Assembly: GCA_964508715.1 (NCBI GenBank)
Contig: CAZDUX010000003.1
Coordinates: 124,001 to 188,000, forward strand
Source: JAKALX01 sp964508715
Lineage (GTDB): Bacteria; Chloroflexota; Dehalococcoidia; Tepidiformales; Tepidiformaceae
Direction: 5' to 3'
Length of the DNA: 64,000 nucleotides
Made by a program: the position numbers and the translations under genes
In this document: positions 42,073 to 49,981 of the stretch, piece by piece
Layout: every line of letters starts with the position of its first letter
How positions within the stretch are numbered: the stretch's first letter is position 1
Notes under the pieces: generated by a model
Told to the model about the DNA's origin: nothing
The model's database searches: none
Seen by the model: the letters and a program-made list of their open reading frames with translations, nothing else

Positions 42073-43263
42073 CTATGCCAGGCCAATGACGCCCGACTCC
42101 TCGAGTTGAGCGAGCTCGGCATCGCTGTAACCGGCTGAACGGAGGACCTCGGCGGTGTGCTCGCCGAGCAATGGCGCCGCTTTGCCGAGTTCACCAGGTG
42201 TCTCGCTCAGGTGAATGTGCAGACCCACGGTCTTCTGCCGCCCGAAGCGTGGGTGGTCATATTCCACGATGTAGCCGTTTTCGAGTGCCTGCTCATCATC
42301 GGGCAGCTCGGCATACGATCGCACAAGGGAGGTTGGCACATCCTCGTCCCGGAGACGCTCGAGCCAGTGCGCCGAGTCCCTTGAAGCGAAGGCGTTCTCC
42401 ATCAGTTGCTGCAGTTCGTCCCGGTTCTGCCACCGCGGGAATCCACGTGCGAAACGCGGATCATCGATGAGTGCGGCAAGACCGAGCGCTCGCGCGATTC
42501 GCGGCCAGAACTTCTGGTCGATCCCGACGATCATGATCCATCGGCCGTCGGCACATTCATAGTGCCCCACGGTTGGTGAGGCACGGAACTCGCGTGCACG
42601 TTCCTCGCCAAAATGGAGCGAGTGGAGGATTTCCGGGGACTGTAGTGCCAGCTGGGTGCCATAGAGAGACACCTCGACCTTCTGGCCCATTCCGGTTTTC
42701 TCCCGCACATAGAGCGCGGTCATGATGCCGAAGGCGAGGTTCATCGCGCCGGATTGGTCGGCCACACCAGGGTACGGGATTTCAGGCTGAAATCCCGGTC
42801 CTCCCCCGGAATGCTGGGCATAGCCGCTGTACGCTTGCGCGATCTGGTCGAACGAGGGGAAGCGGGCCATTGGGCCCTTCGTTCCCCAGCCCGTCGCCTG
42901 GGCATAGATAATGGCCTTACTGCGGGCACGGAACGCTTCGTATCCGAGTCCCCAGTCGTCCATCGTCCCCGGACGGAAGTTCTCCACCACCACATCACAA
43001 TCTGTGCCGATGCGCAGCGCGGCCTCGCGTCCCTCGGGTGTCCGGAGATCAATGCAGATCGACTTCTTGGACCGGTCAAGCGCCTCCCAGAACCCGGAGA
43101 AGCCATCCGGCTCCTTCCACATCCGCCGGCCGAAATCACCGCCCTTCGGGTCCTCAACCTTGATCACCTCGGCGCCGAGGTCCCCGAGCATCACCGTCGC
43201 GAATGGTCCCTGCTGGTAGCGGGTGAAATCGAGGATGCGGATTCCGGCAAGTGCAGCTGTCAT
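42073..43263 (-). CDS. CaiB/BaiF (family III) CoA-transferase
   Basis: 396 residues from the ATG at 43263 (MTAALAGIRI). Signatures: RILDFTRYQQGPFATVMLGD, EVIKVEDPKGGDFGRRMW, DRSKKSICIDLRTPEG, and ARFPSFDQIAQAYSG with the catalytic aspartate. It transfers CoA between organic acids; substrate unknown. Convergent with the APH/DUF6285 genes. TAGACT sits 7 nt before the ATG without a Shine-Dalgarno, so the mRNA is probably leaderless, with TTGCCT as a possible -35 box. Confidence 0.88.
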   Translation of the reverse strand: MTAALAGIRILDFTRYQQGPFATVMLGDLGAEVIKVEDPKGGDFGRRMWKEPDGFSGFWEALDRSKKSICIDLRTPEGREAALRIGTDCDVVVENFRPGTMDDWGLGYEAFRARSKAIIYAQATGWGTKGPMARFPSFDQIAQAYSGYAQHSGGGPGFQPEIPYPGVADQSGAMNLAFGIMTALYVREKTGMGQKVEVSLYGTQLALQSPEILHSLHFGEERAREFRASPTVGHYECADGRWIMIVGIDQKFWPRIARALGLAALIDDPRFARGFPRWQNRDELQQLMENAFASRDSAHWLERLRDEDVPTSLVRSYAELPDDEQALENGYIVEYDHPRFGRQKTVGLHIHLSETPGELGKAAPLLGEHTAEVLRSAGYSDAELAQLEESGVIGLA

Positions 43264-43270
43264 GACGGGC

Positions 43271-43276
43271 AGTCTA
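43271..43276 (-). promoter_or_regulatory. -10 TAGACT, leaderless promoter of the CaiB gene
   Basis: TAGACT on the minus strand, 7 nt before the ATG at 43263. TTGCCT 16 nt further upstream is a plausible -35 element. Confidence 0.5.
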
Positions 43277-43559
43277 CCCACCCCCGGCACGAAGGCAATC
43301 ACCTGCCCCCCTCGTACGGTTCCGGCAGAGTCGCGCGTTCACCGGATAGAAACCGAAGGTTCCCCCGATACTGCTCGCCATTACCGGAGCGCTCAGGTTA
43401 CCTGCGAGGGTGATTCCGTATCCGGGAGAGAGGGGTTTCACCGGGTCATCACCATGTGCGGTTCAAGTAGGGCGGTCACGGAACAATCGCCCATCAGCGG
43501 CCGGAATTCCGCGACAGGGCCTGTCAAGATTTCGAACACGAGCCGATAGATGTAATGAG

Positions 43560-44963
43560 ATGCCAGATATTCCCCACCTGAGCCGCAAGGAGGAACTCTT
43601 CATTAGTCTCGTGTTCGCGGCCGGTGCTGTCTCGTTCACCCTGGCGTTTTTCTTGAGTTCCGAACCCGACCTCCTTGGCCTGACTACGGTGGTTGTGCTC
43701 ACAGGCCTGAGCGAACGGCTGTCGGTGAAGATGTACTTCGATGGCCGCATCTCTCCGAGCTTCGTGGGGACCGTCCTGGCGATCCTCATCTTTGGCCCCA
43801 TCGGAGGAGCGCTTGCCGCGACAGCCATCGCCCTGAGTACCTACGTCGGCTCGGAACGCCCGGCTCGAAAGCTGCTGTTCAACTTCGGCCATCTCAACAT
43901 CGCCGCGTTCCTGGTAGCGACTCCACTTGCCATTGGTGGCTGGAGTGGAACGTCGAACGAAACCAGCCTGCTCCTCGTCGCCGGGGCTGCCTCTGGTTTC
44001 GTGCTCTACATGGTGAGCGCGATCGCAGTGGCGCAGATCATCAGCATGACCTCGGGACGCAGCTTCCGGGCGAGCTACCGCGAGAACTTCGGCTGGCTCT
44101 TCCCACACTACGTCGTGCTCGGCATCGTGGCCGGGGCTCTCGCTGCTATCTATTCGGGTGTCGGTGTTGCCAGTGTCCTCGTGCTCGCACTCCCGCTCCT
44201 TCTCACGCGGTACGCGATGGAGCAGTTCGTCAACCGCACCCGTGACAATGTCCTTCGCCTCGAACGGTCGAACGATCAGCTCCAGCATGCGTATGTCGAA
44301 ATTCGTGACATGTCGGAGCAGCTGCGCGATGCCTATACCGGAACGCTGGAGTCGCTGGTCACTGCGCTCGACGTTCGCGACCAGGAAACACGCGGCCACT
44401 CAATGCGTGTCGCGACCCACTCCGTCGATATCGCCCGAATGCTTGGCACCAAGGACGAGGAGGAGCTCGCATTCGTCTACCGTGGCGCGCTGATGCACGA
44501 CGTCGGCAAGATCGGGGTTCCCGATGCGATCCTGCTCAAGCCAGGCAAGCTAACCGATGACGAATGGGAGTTCATGCAGAAACACCCGGCTATGGGGTAC
44601 AAGATCCTCGCCCAGGTGCCGTACCTGCGCCCGGCCGCAAAGATCGTGCTCGCGCACCACGAGCGTTGGGACGGGGGAGGGTATCCACGCAAGCTCAAAG
44701 GGGAGGATATTCCCCTCGGAGCCCGCATTTTTGCGCTGGCCGATACCTATGATGCGATCATCTCGGACCGTCCCTACCGGGCAGGCCAGTCGCCTCACGC
44801 CGCCTTCGCCGAAATTCTCCGCTGCGCTGGCTCCCAGTTTGATCCGAAGGTCGTCGAAGCGTTCGAGGCGATCTTCCCGCAATGGGAGAAAGAAAAGCCC
44901 GGCGAGACTCCCCTGCTCTATCTGCCGACCGGCCATACGAAGCCTGAGCGCAGGGCGAGCTGA
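43560..44963 (+). CDS. Membrane-anchored HD-GYP domain protein (c-di-GMP phosphodiesterase type)
   Basis: 467 residues from the ATG at 43560; the upstream part of the frame is Arg/Ser-rich and unlikely to be translated. About seven membrane helices fill residues ~15-230 (LFISLVFAAGAVSFTLAFFL, FVGTVLAILIFGPIGGALA, and others), then a short coiled linker (LERSNDQLQHAYVEIRDM). The HD-GYP domain has RGHSMRVATHSVDIA, H313-D314 in MHDVGKIGVPDAILLKPGKL, HHERWDGGGYP and ALADTYDAIISDRPYR. It should hydrolyse cyclic di-GMP in response to a membrane signal. Ends 38 nt before a strong terminator hairpin. Confidence 0.88.
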   Translation: MPDIPHLSRKEELFISLVFAAGAVSFTLAFFLSSEPDLLGLTTVVVLTGLSERLSVKMYFDGRISPSFVGTVLAILIFGPIGGALAATAIALSTYVGSERPARKLLFNFGHLNIAAFLVATPLAIGGWSGTSNETSLLLVAGAASGFVLYMVSAIAVAQIISMTSGRSFRASYRENFGWLFPHYVVLGIVAGALAAIYSGVGVASVLVLALPLLLTRYAMEQFVNRTRDNVLRLERSNDQLQHAYVEIRDMSEQLRDAYTGTLESLVTALDVRDQETRGHSMRVATHSVDIARMLGTKDEEELAFVYRGALMHDVGKIGVPDAILLKPGKLTDDEWEFMQKHPAMGYKILAQVPYLRPAAKIVLAHHERWDGGGYPRKLKGEDIPLGARIFALADTYDAIISDRPYRAGQSPHAAFAEILRCAGSQFDPKVVEAFEAIFPQWEKEKPGETPLLYLPTGHTKPERRAS

Positions 44964-45001
44964 CCCGGCAAGCACGGCCCGGTAACGATCCCGGACACGA
45001 A

Positions 45002-45030
45002 GAAAGCGGACCATTCGCCGGTCCGCTTTC
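45002..45030. terminator. Perfect 11-bp hairpin, probable bidirectional terminator
   Basis: GAAAGCGGACC and GGTCCGCTTTC pair exactly around a 7-nt loop. T-rich ends follow on both strands (TTCCGTTT on plus, TTCGTG on minus). It lies between the HD-GYP gene (plus) and the mini-gene (minus) and can end both. Confidence 0.75.
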
Positions 45031-45051
45031 TTCCGTTTGAGTGCCGTGGTG

Positions 45052-45099
45052 TTACCAGGTAATTGACCAGGTAATGCTCCAGGTAATGCTCCGGTCCAT
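45052..45099 (-). CDS. 15-residue repeat peptide (SITW)3, mini-gene
   Basis: The minus strand reads ATG at 45099 to TAA at 45052, encoding MDRSITWSITWSITW. A strong GGGAGGTG Shine-Dalgarno lies 5-6 nt before the ATG. Upstream are a TTGACA/CATACT promoter and a small leader hairpin; downstream, at 45030-45002, is a perfect terminator hairpin. The three SITW units are encoded by near-identical 12-bp tandem repeats. The layout is a complete transcription unit of roughly 150 nt with no other gene on that strand before the terminator. Hydrophobic Trp/Ile repeats suggest a membrane-active, signalling or toxin-like peptide, or a regulatory leader ORF in a small RNA. No known family matches. Confidence is in the unit being real; the function is unknown. 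Confidence 0.6.
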   Translation of the reverse strand: MDRSITWSITWSITW

Positions 45100-45120
45100 T
45101 GGCACCTCCCGCTTCGTCTA

Positions 45121-45138
45121 AACCGGATGGACCCGGTT
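45121..45138 (-). other. 5'-leader hairpin of the mini-gene
   Basis: AACCGG and CCGGTT pair around a 6-nt loop. The hairpin starts only a few bases after the predicted transcription start (near 45142) and precedes the Shine-Dalgarno, as in stable small RNAs. Confidence 0.45.
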
Positions 45139-45148
45139 CAGCAGGGCA

Positions 45149-45179
45149 AGTATGCGCCAACGTTACAGAAGGGTGTCAA
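45149..45179 (-). promoter_or_regulatory. Promoter of the mini-gene (TTGACA ... CATACT)
   Basis: A consensus -35 box TTGACA (45179-45174) is followed after 19 nt by CATACT (45154-45149) on the minus strand; an 18-nt reading gives GCATAC. It is the best -35 match I noticed in the window. Transcription would start near 45142 and reach the terminator at 45030-45002. Confidence 0.55.
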
Positions 45180-45238
45180 GTGGGTGAATACGGTCCACTC
45201 TATGTTTTTACGAAATATATGAGAATGTCGTGTCATGA

Positions 45239-47086
45239 CTACTCGCCGCCGGGTCCTTCACGGCGATGAATGCTCAGCCCTAGCTGAAGCCCCTCGATCA
45301 TGGTCTCCGCCAGGTCCCTGGTCTCTTCGGTCTCGGGCACCCTGCCGAGCCACATGGCGGCGGAGATCTCTGCCACCCGGTTTGCACCGAGTTCCCGTTC
45401 GGCCTCGGCAACCTCTTCGGCAAGTGCGGCCTGGTGCTGGCTAATGCGTTCTCGCATGATCTCTCGCACCTTCGCCTCAATGGCGCGTTGCGCGTCATCG
45501 TCGGAAAGCGGCGGCAGCCGGCGGGCCTCGAGCCTCCGTGCGTGTGCCAGCACCGGGTCATCTCCCGGCTCCAGGAGGAAGCCATCGTCATGAATCCAGC
45601 GCTCGAACGCCTCACGATTGATGCCGTCGGTGAACAACGTTGCAGGATAGTGCCGAAACCGTGCCCGCAGCCGCGGGTGTCGGAGCAGCAAGGCCAGCAA
45701 TGTATCTTCGGGTGCGAGAGCCTCGTTGGGCCGCTGCCTGTCGATACGGACCCGGCCCGGGATACCCGCACGGATGCGCTCCTGCACCGCCTCCTCGCCA
45801 ATGCCGAGGTGCCGGGCGACACGCTGTATGTACATCGCCCGCTCAACCGGGTCGCGCACGGCAAGGAGTACCGGGCGGAGACGGTCGACGATACGGCGCG
45901 CTTCGACCGGAGAGTCCGGCGTGGCCGGCCCCATGATCCGCTTGAGGAGGAACTCGGCGTAAGGAGTCGCCCCCGCGATTGCTGATTCCCACGCTGCCGG
46001 AGTCTCGAGTGCGATCTCGTCAGGGTCTTTGCCATCGGGGAGTGGCGCTACTCGTAGCTCGAGTTCGTGTCCGGCTGAGATTGCATCTGCCGACCGCGCG
46101 GAGCGAGCCATATTCTCTGGAGAGTCGAGCCCAAGAAATAGCCCGCCAGCTCTTTCGGCTGCCGCCAGCCCTGCTGCATCCGGATCCATCGCCAGCACGA
46201 TCCGTTTCGCATAGCGCTTGAGGAGGCCTGCATGGTTCTCTGTTAGCGAAGTGCCCATAGTGGCCACGATGTTGTAGAACCCGGCCTGCCAGGGGCCAAT
46301 GACGTCCATGTACCCTTCGACAACGACGACTTCGCCGGCCTTTCGAATCGCTTCACCAGCGAGATTGAGGCCGAAGAGCGTCCGGCCCTTGTCGAAGATC
46401 TCGGTCTGTGGTGAGTTGAGGTACTTCGGTTCTTCACCGCGCAGGCCCCGGCCGCCGAGTGCGATGTACTGTCCCCGCTCGTCCGCGATCGGCACGATGA
46501 AGCGGCCGCGGAAGCGGTCGTAAGGCTCCCTGCCACCTTCTGGCTCGACGAGAACGCCCGAAGCGAGGATATCCTTTTCGTCATACCCGCGAGCCATGAG
46601 GTGCTCGCGCAGGATGCGCCATTCGTTTGGCGCCCAGCCCAGCCGGAACGTTTCGATTGTCTCGTTGGTCAATCCGCGCTTCTCGTGCAGGTACGCCCGA
46701 GCTTCGGCGCCTTCGGGTTCGCCCAGGCATTTCTGGTAGAAGGCCACCGTCGCTGAAAGGATGGCGGAAAGCTTCTCAGCACGGCTCCGGCGCTGAGCAT
46801 GCTCTGGCGAAAGCTCGATCCCGGCCTCCTCGGCAAGGGTACGGAGCGCACCACGAAAGTCGGTGTTCTCGCGTTTCTGGACAAACGACAAGAGGTCGCC
46901 GCCTTCGCCGCACTGTCCAAAGCAGCGCCAGCTCCCACGGTCAGGAAAGACATAAAACGATGGTGTCTTCTCCTGGTGAAACGGGCAGAGCCCACGGAAA
47001 TTGCGCCCGGCCTTCTGCAGCCGCGTCACGCGCCCGATGTATTCGACCAAATCGAGCTTCCGCTTGATCTCCTCGACGGCGTCCAT
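45239..47086 (-). CDS. dnaG: DNA primase
   Basis: 615 residues, normal length. It makes the RNA primers for replication. Order: CHC2 zinc finger (FRGLCPFHQEKTPSFYVFPD, then CFGQCGEGGDLLSFVQ, giving Cys-His-Cys-Cys), RNA-polymerase/TOPRIM core (VVVEGYMDVIGPWQAGFYN, then LAMDPDAAGLAAAERA carrying the metal-binding DxD), and a helical helicase-binding C-terminus (HPRLRARFRHYPATLF, NREAFERWIHDDG). Followed by ~140 bp of non-coding DNA and the mini-gene promoter; no sigma-factor gene lies next to it. Start at 47086 (MDAVEEIKRKLDLVEYIGRV). Confidence 0.95.
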   Translation of the reverse strand: MDAVEEIKRKLDLVEYIGRVTRLQKAGRNFRGLCPFHQEKTPSFYVFPDRGSWRCFGQCGEGGDLLSFVQKRENTDFRGALRTLAEEAGIELSPEHAQRRSRAEKLSAILSATVAFYQKCLGEPEGAEARAYLHEKRGLTNETIETFRLGWAPNEWRILREHLMARGYDEKDILASGVLVEPEGGREPYDRFRGRFIVPIADERGQYIALGGRGLRGEEPKYLNSPQTEIFDKGRTLFGLNLAGEAIRKAGEVVVVEGYMDVIGPWQAGFYNIVATMGTSLTENHAGLLKRYAKRIVLAMDPDAAGLAAAERAGGLFLGLDSPENMARSARSADAISAGHELELRVAPLPDGKDPDEIALETPAAWESAIAGATPYAEFLLKRIMGPATPDSPVEARRIVDRLRPVLLAVRDPVERAMYIQRVARHLGIGEEAVQERIRAGIPGRVRIDRQRPNEALAPEDTLLALLLRHPRLRARFRHYPATLFTDGINREAFERWIHDDGFLLEPGDDPVLAHARRLEARRLPPLSDDDAQRAIEAKVREIMRERISQHQAALAEEVAEAERELGANRVAEISAAMWLGRVPETEETRDLAETMIEGLQLGLSIHRREGPGGE

Positions 47087-47163
47087 CTGCAGGCTATGGT
47101 AGGCCGCGGATCACGTCACGGTGTGTCGTAGCCGCATCTCTGAACACGGAAGCGTCCGTTACG

Positions 47164-48720
47164 TCAGGGGATCGTGATCGGCAACGAAACGGCGGGGGTC
47201 GGGTTATCTCCGAGGAACACCTCGATCATGCCAGAGCCACTTCCTGGCTTTCCGATGGTGAACGAAACGTCCTGCCCCTTCGCTAATGAAACGGTCTTTG
47301 TCGCCTCAGCGGCTTTGGTCTCGGTATCCACTTTGACGCTGATCCGCACGCGGATCGCGGTCGAGGTGAGGGGTCCACCGGAGTTCTTCACCGTGAGGGA
47401 CACTCCGTTCGGGTCGACGCCGGTGATGGAAAGGGCGGGTGGCTCGGCGGCCGGCACGAGGCCAACCTGGATCGAGTTGTTGTCCTTGTTCGATTCCTTG
47501 ATTGCATTATCCGGGTCGATTTTGATCGTCGCCGTCTTTGCCGTCGTCACCGGCGGGTTGAGATCGAAGGTGACTGTTGTACTGCCGTTTGCGGGGATAT
47601 CGACCTGGAATGCCGCGTTGAGATTCTGGGCTAGACCGCTAACCGAGACTACCAGCGGACCCGAATACGAGTTCGTGCTGGCGTTGCCGATAGCGACACG
47701 CAGCTTCGCGCCCCCATCGGTGAGCTGCGCGTTGGAGGCAAGCAGGTCCGGCAGCTTCGGGTTAGTGGTTGGCGATGCTGTAGGCGAAGGCGACGGCTGC
47801 ACGGTGTTTGTTGCGGTTGGCGCCGGCACCGGCGTCGGGTCCTTCACGGGCACAAGGGCAAGCGAATCCTGCTCCTGGATAGCAGCGCGCTTCACCCATG
47901 TGCCACCCTCGATATCAACGAGCAGCCACTCGCCATCGCGCGTTTTGCCGATGATGTTGACGTCCTGGCCGTTATCGAGTGTCTTGACGAGGTCGTAGTT
48001 CTCTCCGGGGCCCTTCCGCACATTGACTGTCGCGATGACCTTGCCCTTCACCACGAGCGGTTTGTCGCCGACCGGCTGAACTGCGACTACGGTGATCTTC
48101 GATGAGTCCGCATGTTCGTTCGTCGACGTTGTAACCCGGACATAGACACTGAAGTTGCCTTTTGTATTGAACGGCGGCAGGCGCAGCGTGGCGCTATAGG
48201 TGTTGTCGGGGGGTGACGTCGTCACGTTCTGGGAGTCCACAGGTGCGTCGTTGACGAAGAGTTCGAAGCGGCTGAGGGGTTTGTTCGATGTCGCGCTCAC
48301 GAGCACGTCTTCGGTCTTGCCGATTTCGATGCGGCTGCCATCGGCCGGGGAGTCGATTCGTACTTTGAATTGAGCTGCCGATGGGGTCCCGCCGCCATTC
48401 CCGCCACCGCTGTTCACCATCGTGAATAGCAAGAAGATAATCACGCCGCCAACGAGTGCGGCGAGGCCTATGAACAGGTAGAAGAGTGGTTGCCGGGCTG
48501 GCGTCCCTTCGTAGTACTCATCATCGTAGTAATCGTCGTCGTACTCATAGCCGTCTTCGTAGTCATCATATTCATCGTCGGCATACTCTTCTTCCGAGTA
48601 CGCTGATGTACCGGGCATACCGCCGTAAGCATCTCGCGCTGGTGGCTGAGACGCCGGTGGATAGGTAGCGCCGATGACCGGCTCATCGTCGGGCGGGGGG
48701 GACCCGTAGCGATCAGTCAT
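47164..48720 (-). CDS. Membrane-anchored surface protein with SH3b and CARDB domains
   Basis: 518 residues. The N-terminal ~70 residues face the cytoplasm and are extremely acidic and Tyr-rich (SEEEYADDEYDDYEDG, then alternating Tyr and Asp). One membrane helix follows (LFYLFIGLAALVGGVIIFLLF, about 80-100). Outside there is an Ig-like domain (FKVRIDSPADGSRIEIGKTE), a bacterial SH3 domain (IATVNVRKGPGENYDLVKTL, then GEWLLVDIEGGTWVKR), a Pro/Thr/Ser linker (VPAPTATNTVQPSPSPTASP) and two CARDB-type beta domains (LPDLLASNAQLTDGGAKLRV; ALSITGVDPNGVSLTV). A cell-wall-binding surface protein is likely. The acidic-tyrosine tail is unusual and could be a phosphorylation or interaction site. Confidence 0.78.
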   Translation of the reverse strand: MTDRYGSPPPDDEPVIGATYPPASQPPARDAYGGMPGTSAYSEEEYADDEYDDYEDGYEYDDDYYDDEYYEGTPARQPLFYLFIGLAALVGGVIIFLLFTMVNSGGGNGGGTPSAAQFKVRIDSPADGSRIEIGKTEDVLVSATSNKPLSRFELFVNDAPVDSQNVTTSPPDNTYSATLRLPPFNTKGNFSVYVRVTTSTNEHADSSKITVVAVQPVGDKPLVVKGKVIATVNVRKGPGENYDLVKTLDNGQDVNIIGKTRDGEWLLVDIEGGTWVKRAAIQEQDSLALVPVKDPTPVPAPTATNTVQPSPSPTASPTTNPKLPDLLASNAQLTDGGAKLRVAIGNASTNSYSGPLVVSVSGLAQNLNAAFQVDIPANGSTTVTFDLNPPVTTAKTATIKIDPDNAIKESNKDNNSIQVGLVPAAEPPALSITGVDPNGVSLTVKNSGGPLTSTAIRVRISVKVDTETKAAEATKTVSLAKGQDVSFTIGKPGSGSGMIEVFLGDNPTPAVSLPITIP

Positions 48721-48811
48721 TGCCTGCCACCGAGTATCGAAGCGGTCCGTTCTAGCGGCAACAATTCCGATTCACTTCCTGTCAAGGACGGTGGCTCCTG
48801 CTGCGAGGGCC

Positions 48812-49873
48812 TCAGGCACGGAATGCCCTGGCCTCGGGGCAGCCCAACTCCTGTGCCAGCCGAATTGCAAAGCGATCCGTCATTCCGCTGACGTAGTCGG
48901 CGGCCCGTCGTGCGACCGGGTCCTGCGGGAGGGAGAAGTCGGCTGAGATGCCCTCCGGGTGATCAACGAAGTGCCGGAACAGGAAGATCACCACCTGCTT
49001 GCCGCGTTCCGCTTCGGCCCGCGTGCGGTCGTACAGGTAGACCCGTTGGAACATGAACTCCCGGAGTTCGTTCGCAGCGCTGTGAACCTGTGGGCTGAAG
49101 CGAATCGCCGGCTTTTCATCGCTACCGTTTTCGCCGCTCGCGGCCCAGCTCGCTTCTACGATATCGCAGATGAGGGTATTCAACCGTTCGGAATGGCTGC
49201 GACCAAGGAGCCGCTGCGATGATTCGGGCAGATCGGCTTCGGTGATGAGCCCGGCGCGAATAGCATCGAGGATATCGTGATTGACATAGGCGATGGCATC
49301 GGCCGTCTTTACGACTTCCCCCTCGAGGGTTGATGGAACCCCCCAGCCTTCCGCGAAGATGTCCTCGCGGGCTTTGCTCGATTTCTCTATCGCATCGAGC
49401 ACCTCTGCGGTGAGGTTCAACCCCTGCCCGCCCCGCTCCAGCCTGTCGAGGACCCGTACCGACTGATAGTTGTGGCGAAAGCCATAGGGCAGGCACTCGG
49501 CAAGCGCCTCCTCACCGGCGTGTCCAAATGGCCCGTGGCCAATATCGTGCCCAAGCGCGGCGGCCTCGGCGAGATCTTCATTGAGGTTGAGCGCACGGGT
49601 GATCGTCCGCGCAACCTGGGCAACCTCGAGGGTATGGGTCATGCGTGTTACATAATGATCCTGTTGAGGGGCGATGAAGACCTGTGTCTTGTGCTTCAGC
49701 CGCCTGAACGCCTTCGTGTGGAGGATCCGGTCGCGATCACGCTGGTATTCCGTTCGAACCGGTGAGGGCGGTTCGGGGCGGACTCTTCCCTTGCTCGTCG
49801 AGGTCTTTGCCGCGAACGGGCTGAGCCGCTCCTCGTTTGCTTCGAGCCTGAGGCGCACCTGATCGAGGTCCAT
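48812..49873 (-). CDS. dgt: dGTP triphosphohydrolase-like HD protein
   Basis: 353 residues from the ATG at 49873 (MDLDQVRLRLEAN); the longer frame to 49960 is unlikely. It should hydrolyse dGTP or other dNTPs to the nucleoside and triphosphate. HD-domain motifs: RTEYQRDRDRILHTKAFRRL, KTQVFIAPQQDHYVTRMTHTLEV (read in two parts), ALGHDIGHGPFGHAGEEAL (HD pair) and TADAIAYVNHDILDAI. TACAAT 7 nt before the ATG and no Shine-Dalgarno indicate a leaderless mRNA. Confidence 0.9.
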   Translation of the reverse strand: MDLDQVRLRLEANEERLSPFAAKTSTSKGRVRPEPPSPVRTEYQRDRDRILHTKAFRRLKHKTQVFIAPQQDHYVTRMTHTLEVAQVARTITRALNLNEDLAEAAALGHDIGHGPFGHAGEEALAECLPYGFRHNYQSVRVLDRLERGGQGLNLTAEVLDAIEKSSKAREDIFAEGWGVPSTLEGEVVKTADAIAYVNHDILDAIRAGLITEADLPESSQRLLGRSHSERLNTLICDIVEASWAASGENGSDEKPAIRFSPQVHSAANELREFMFQRVYLYDRTRAEAERGKQVVIFLFRHFVDHPEGISADFSLPQDPVARRAADYVSGMTDRFAIRLAQELGCPEARAFRA

Positions 49874-49880
49874 TGGCAGG

Positions 49881-49886
49881 ATTGTA
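49881..49886 (-). promoter_or_regulatory. -10 TACAAT, leaderless promoter of dgt
   Basis: TACAAT on the minus strand with a 7-nt spacer to the ATG at 49873. No Shine-Dalgarno in the spacer. Confidence 0.5.
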
Positions 49887-49981
49887 GGCCAACGTGACGA
49901 CAGGTTCTGCCGTGAATGGAACGGGCGCTTCGTACGTCCCGGCAGGACTGAAGCGCCCATCTTCGGGATTACAGGAGCCAG

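Noticed and set aside
43400..43545. Possible group II intron domain V (a CATGTGCGGTTC end with a facing GATTCCGTAT)
   Set aside because: Pairing is broken, the catalytic AGC triad and proper loop are missing, and no intron-encoded reverse transcriptase is near.
45052..45099. The 12-bp repeats as a CRISPR or simple non-coding repeat; or the ORF as a trp attenuation leader
   Set aside because: Repeats are too short and adjacent for CRISPR and keep one reading frame; no trp gene follows on that strand, so an attenuation leader is unlikely.
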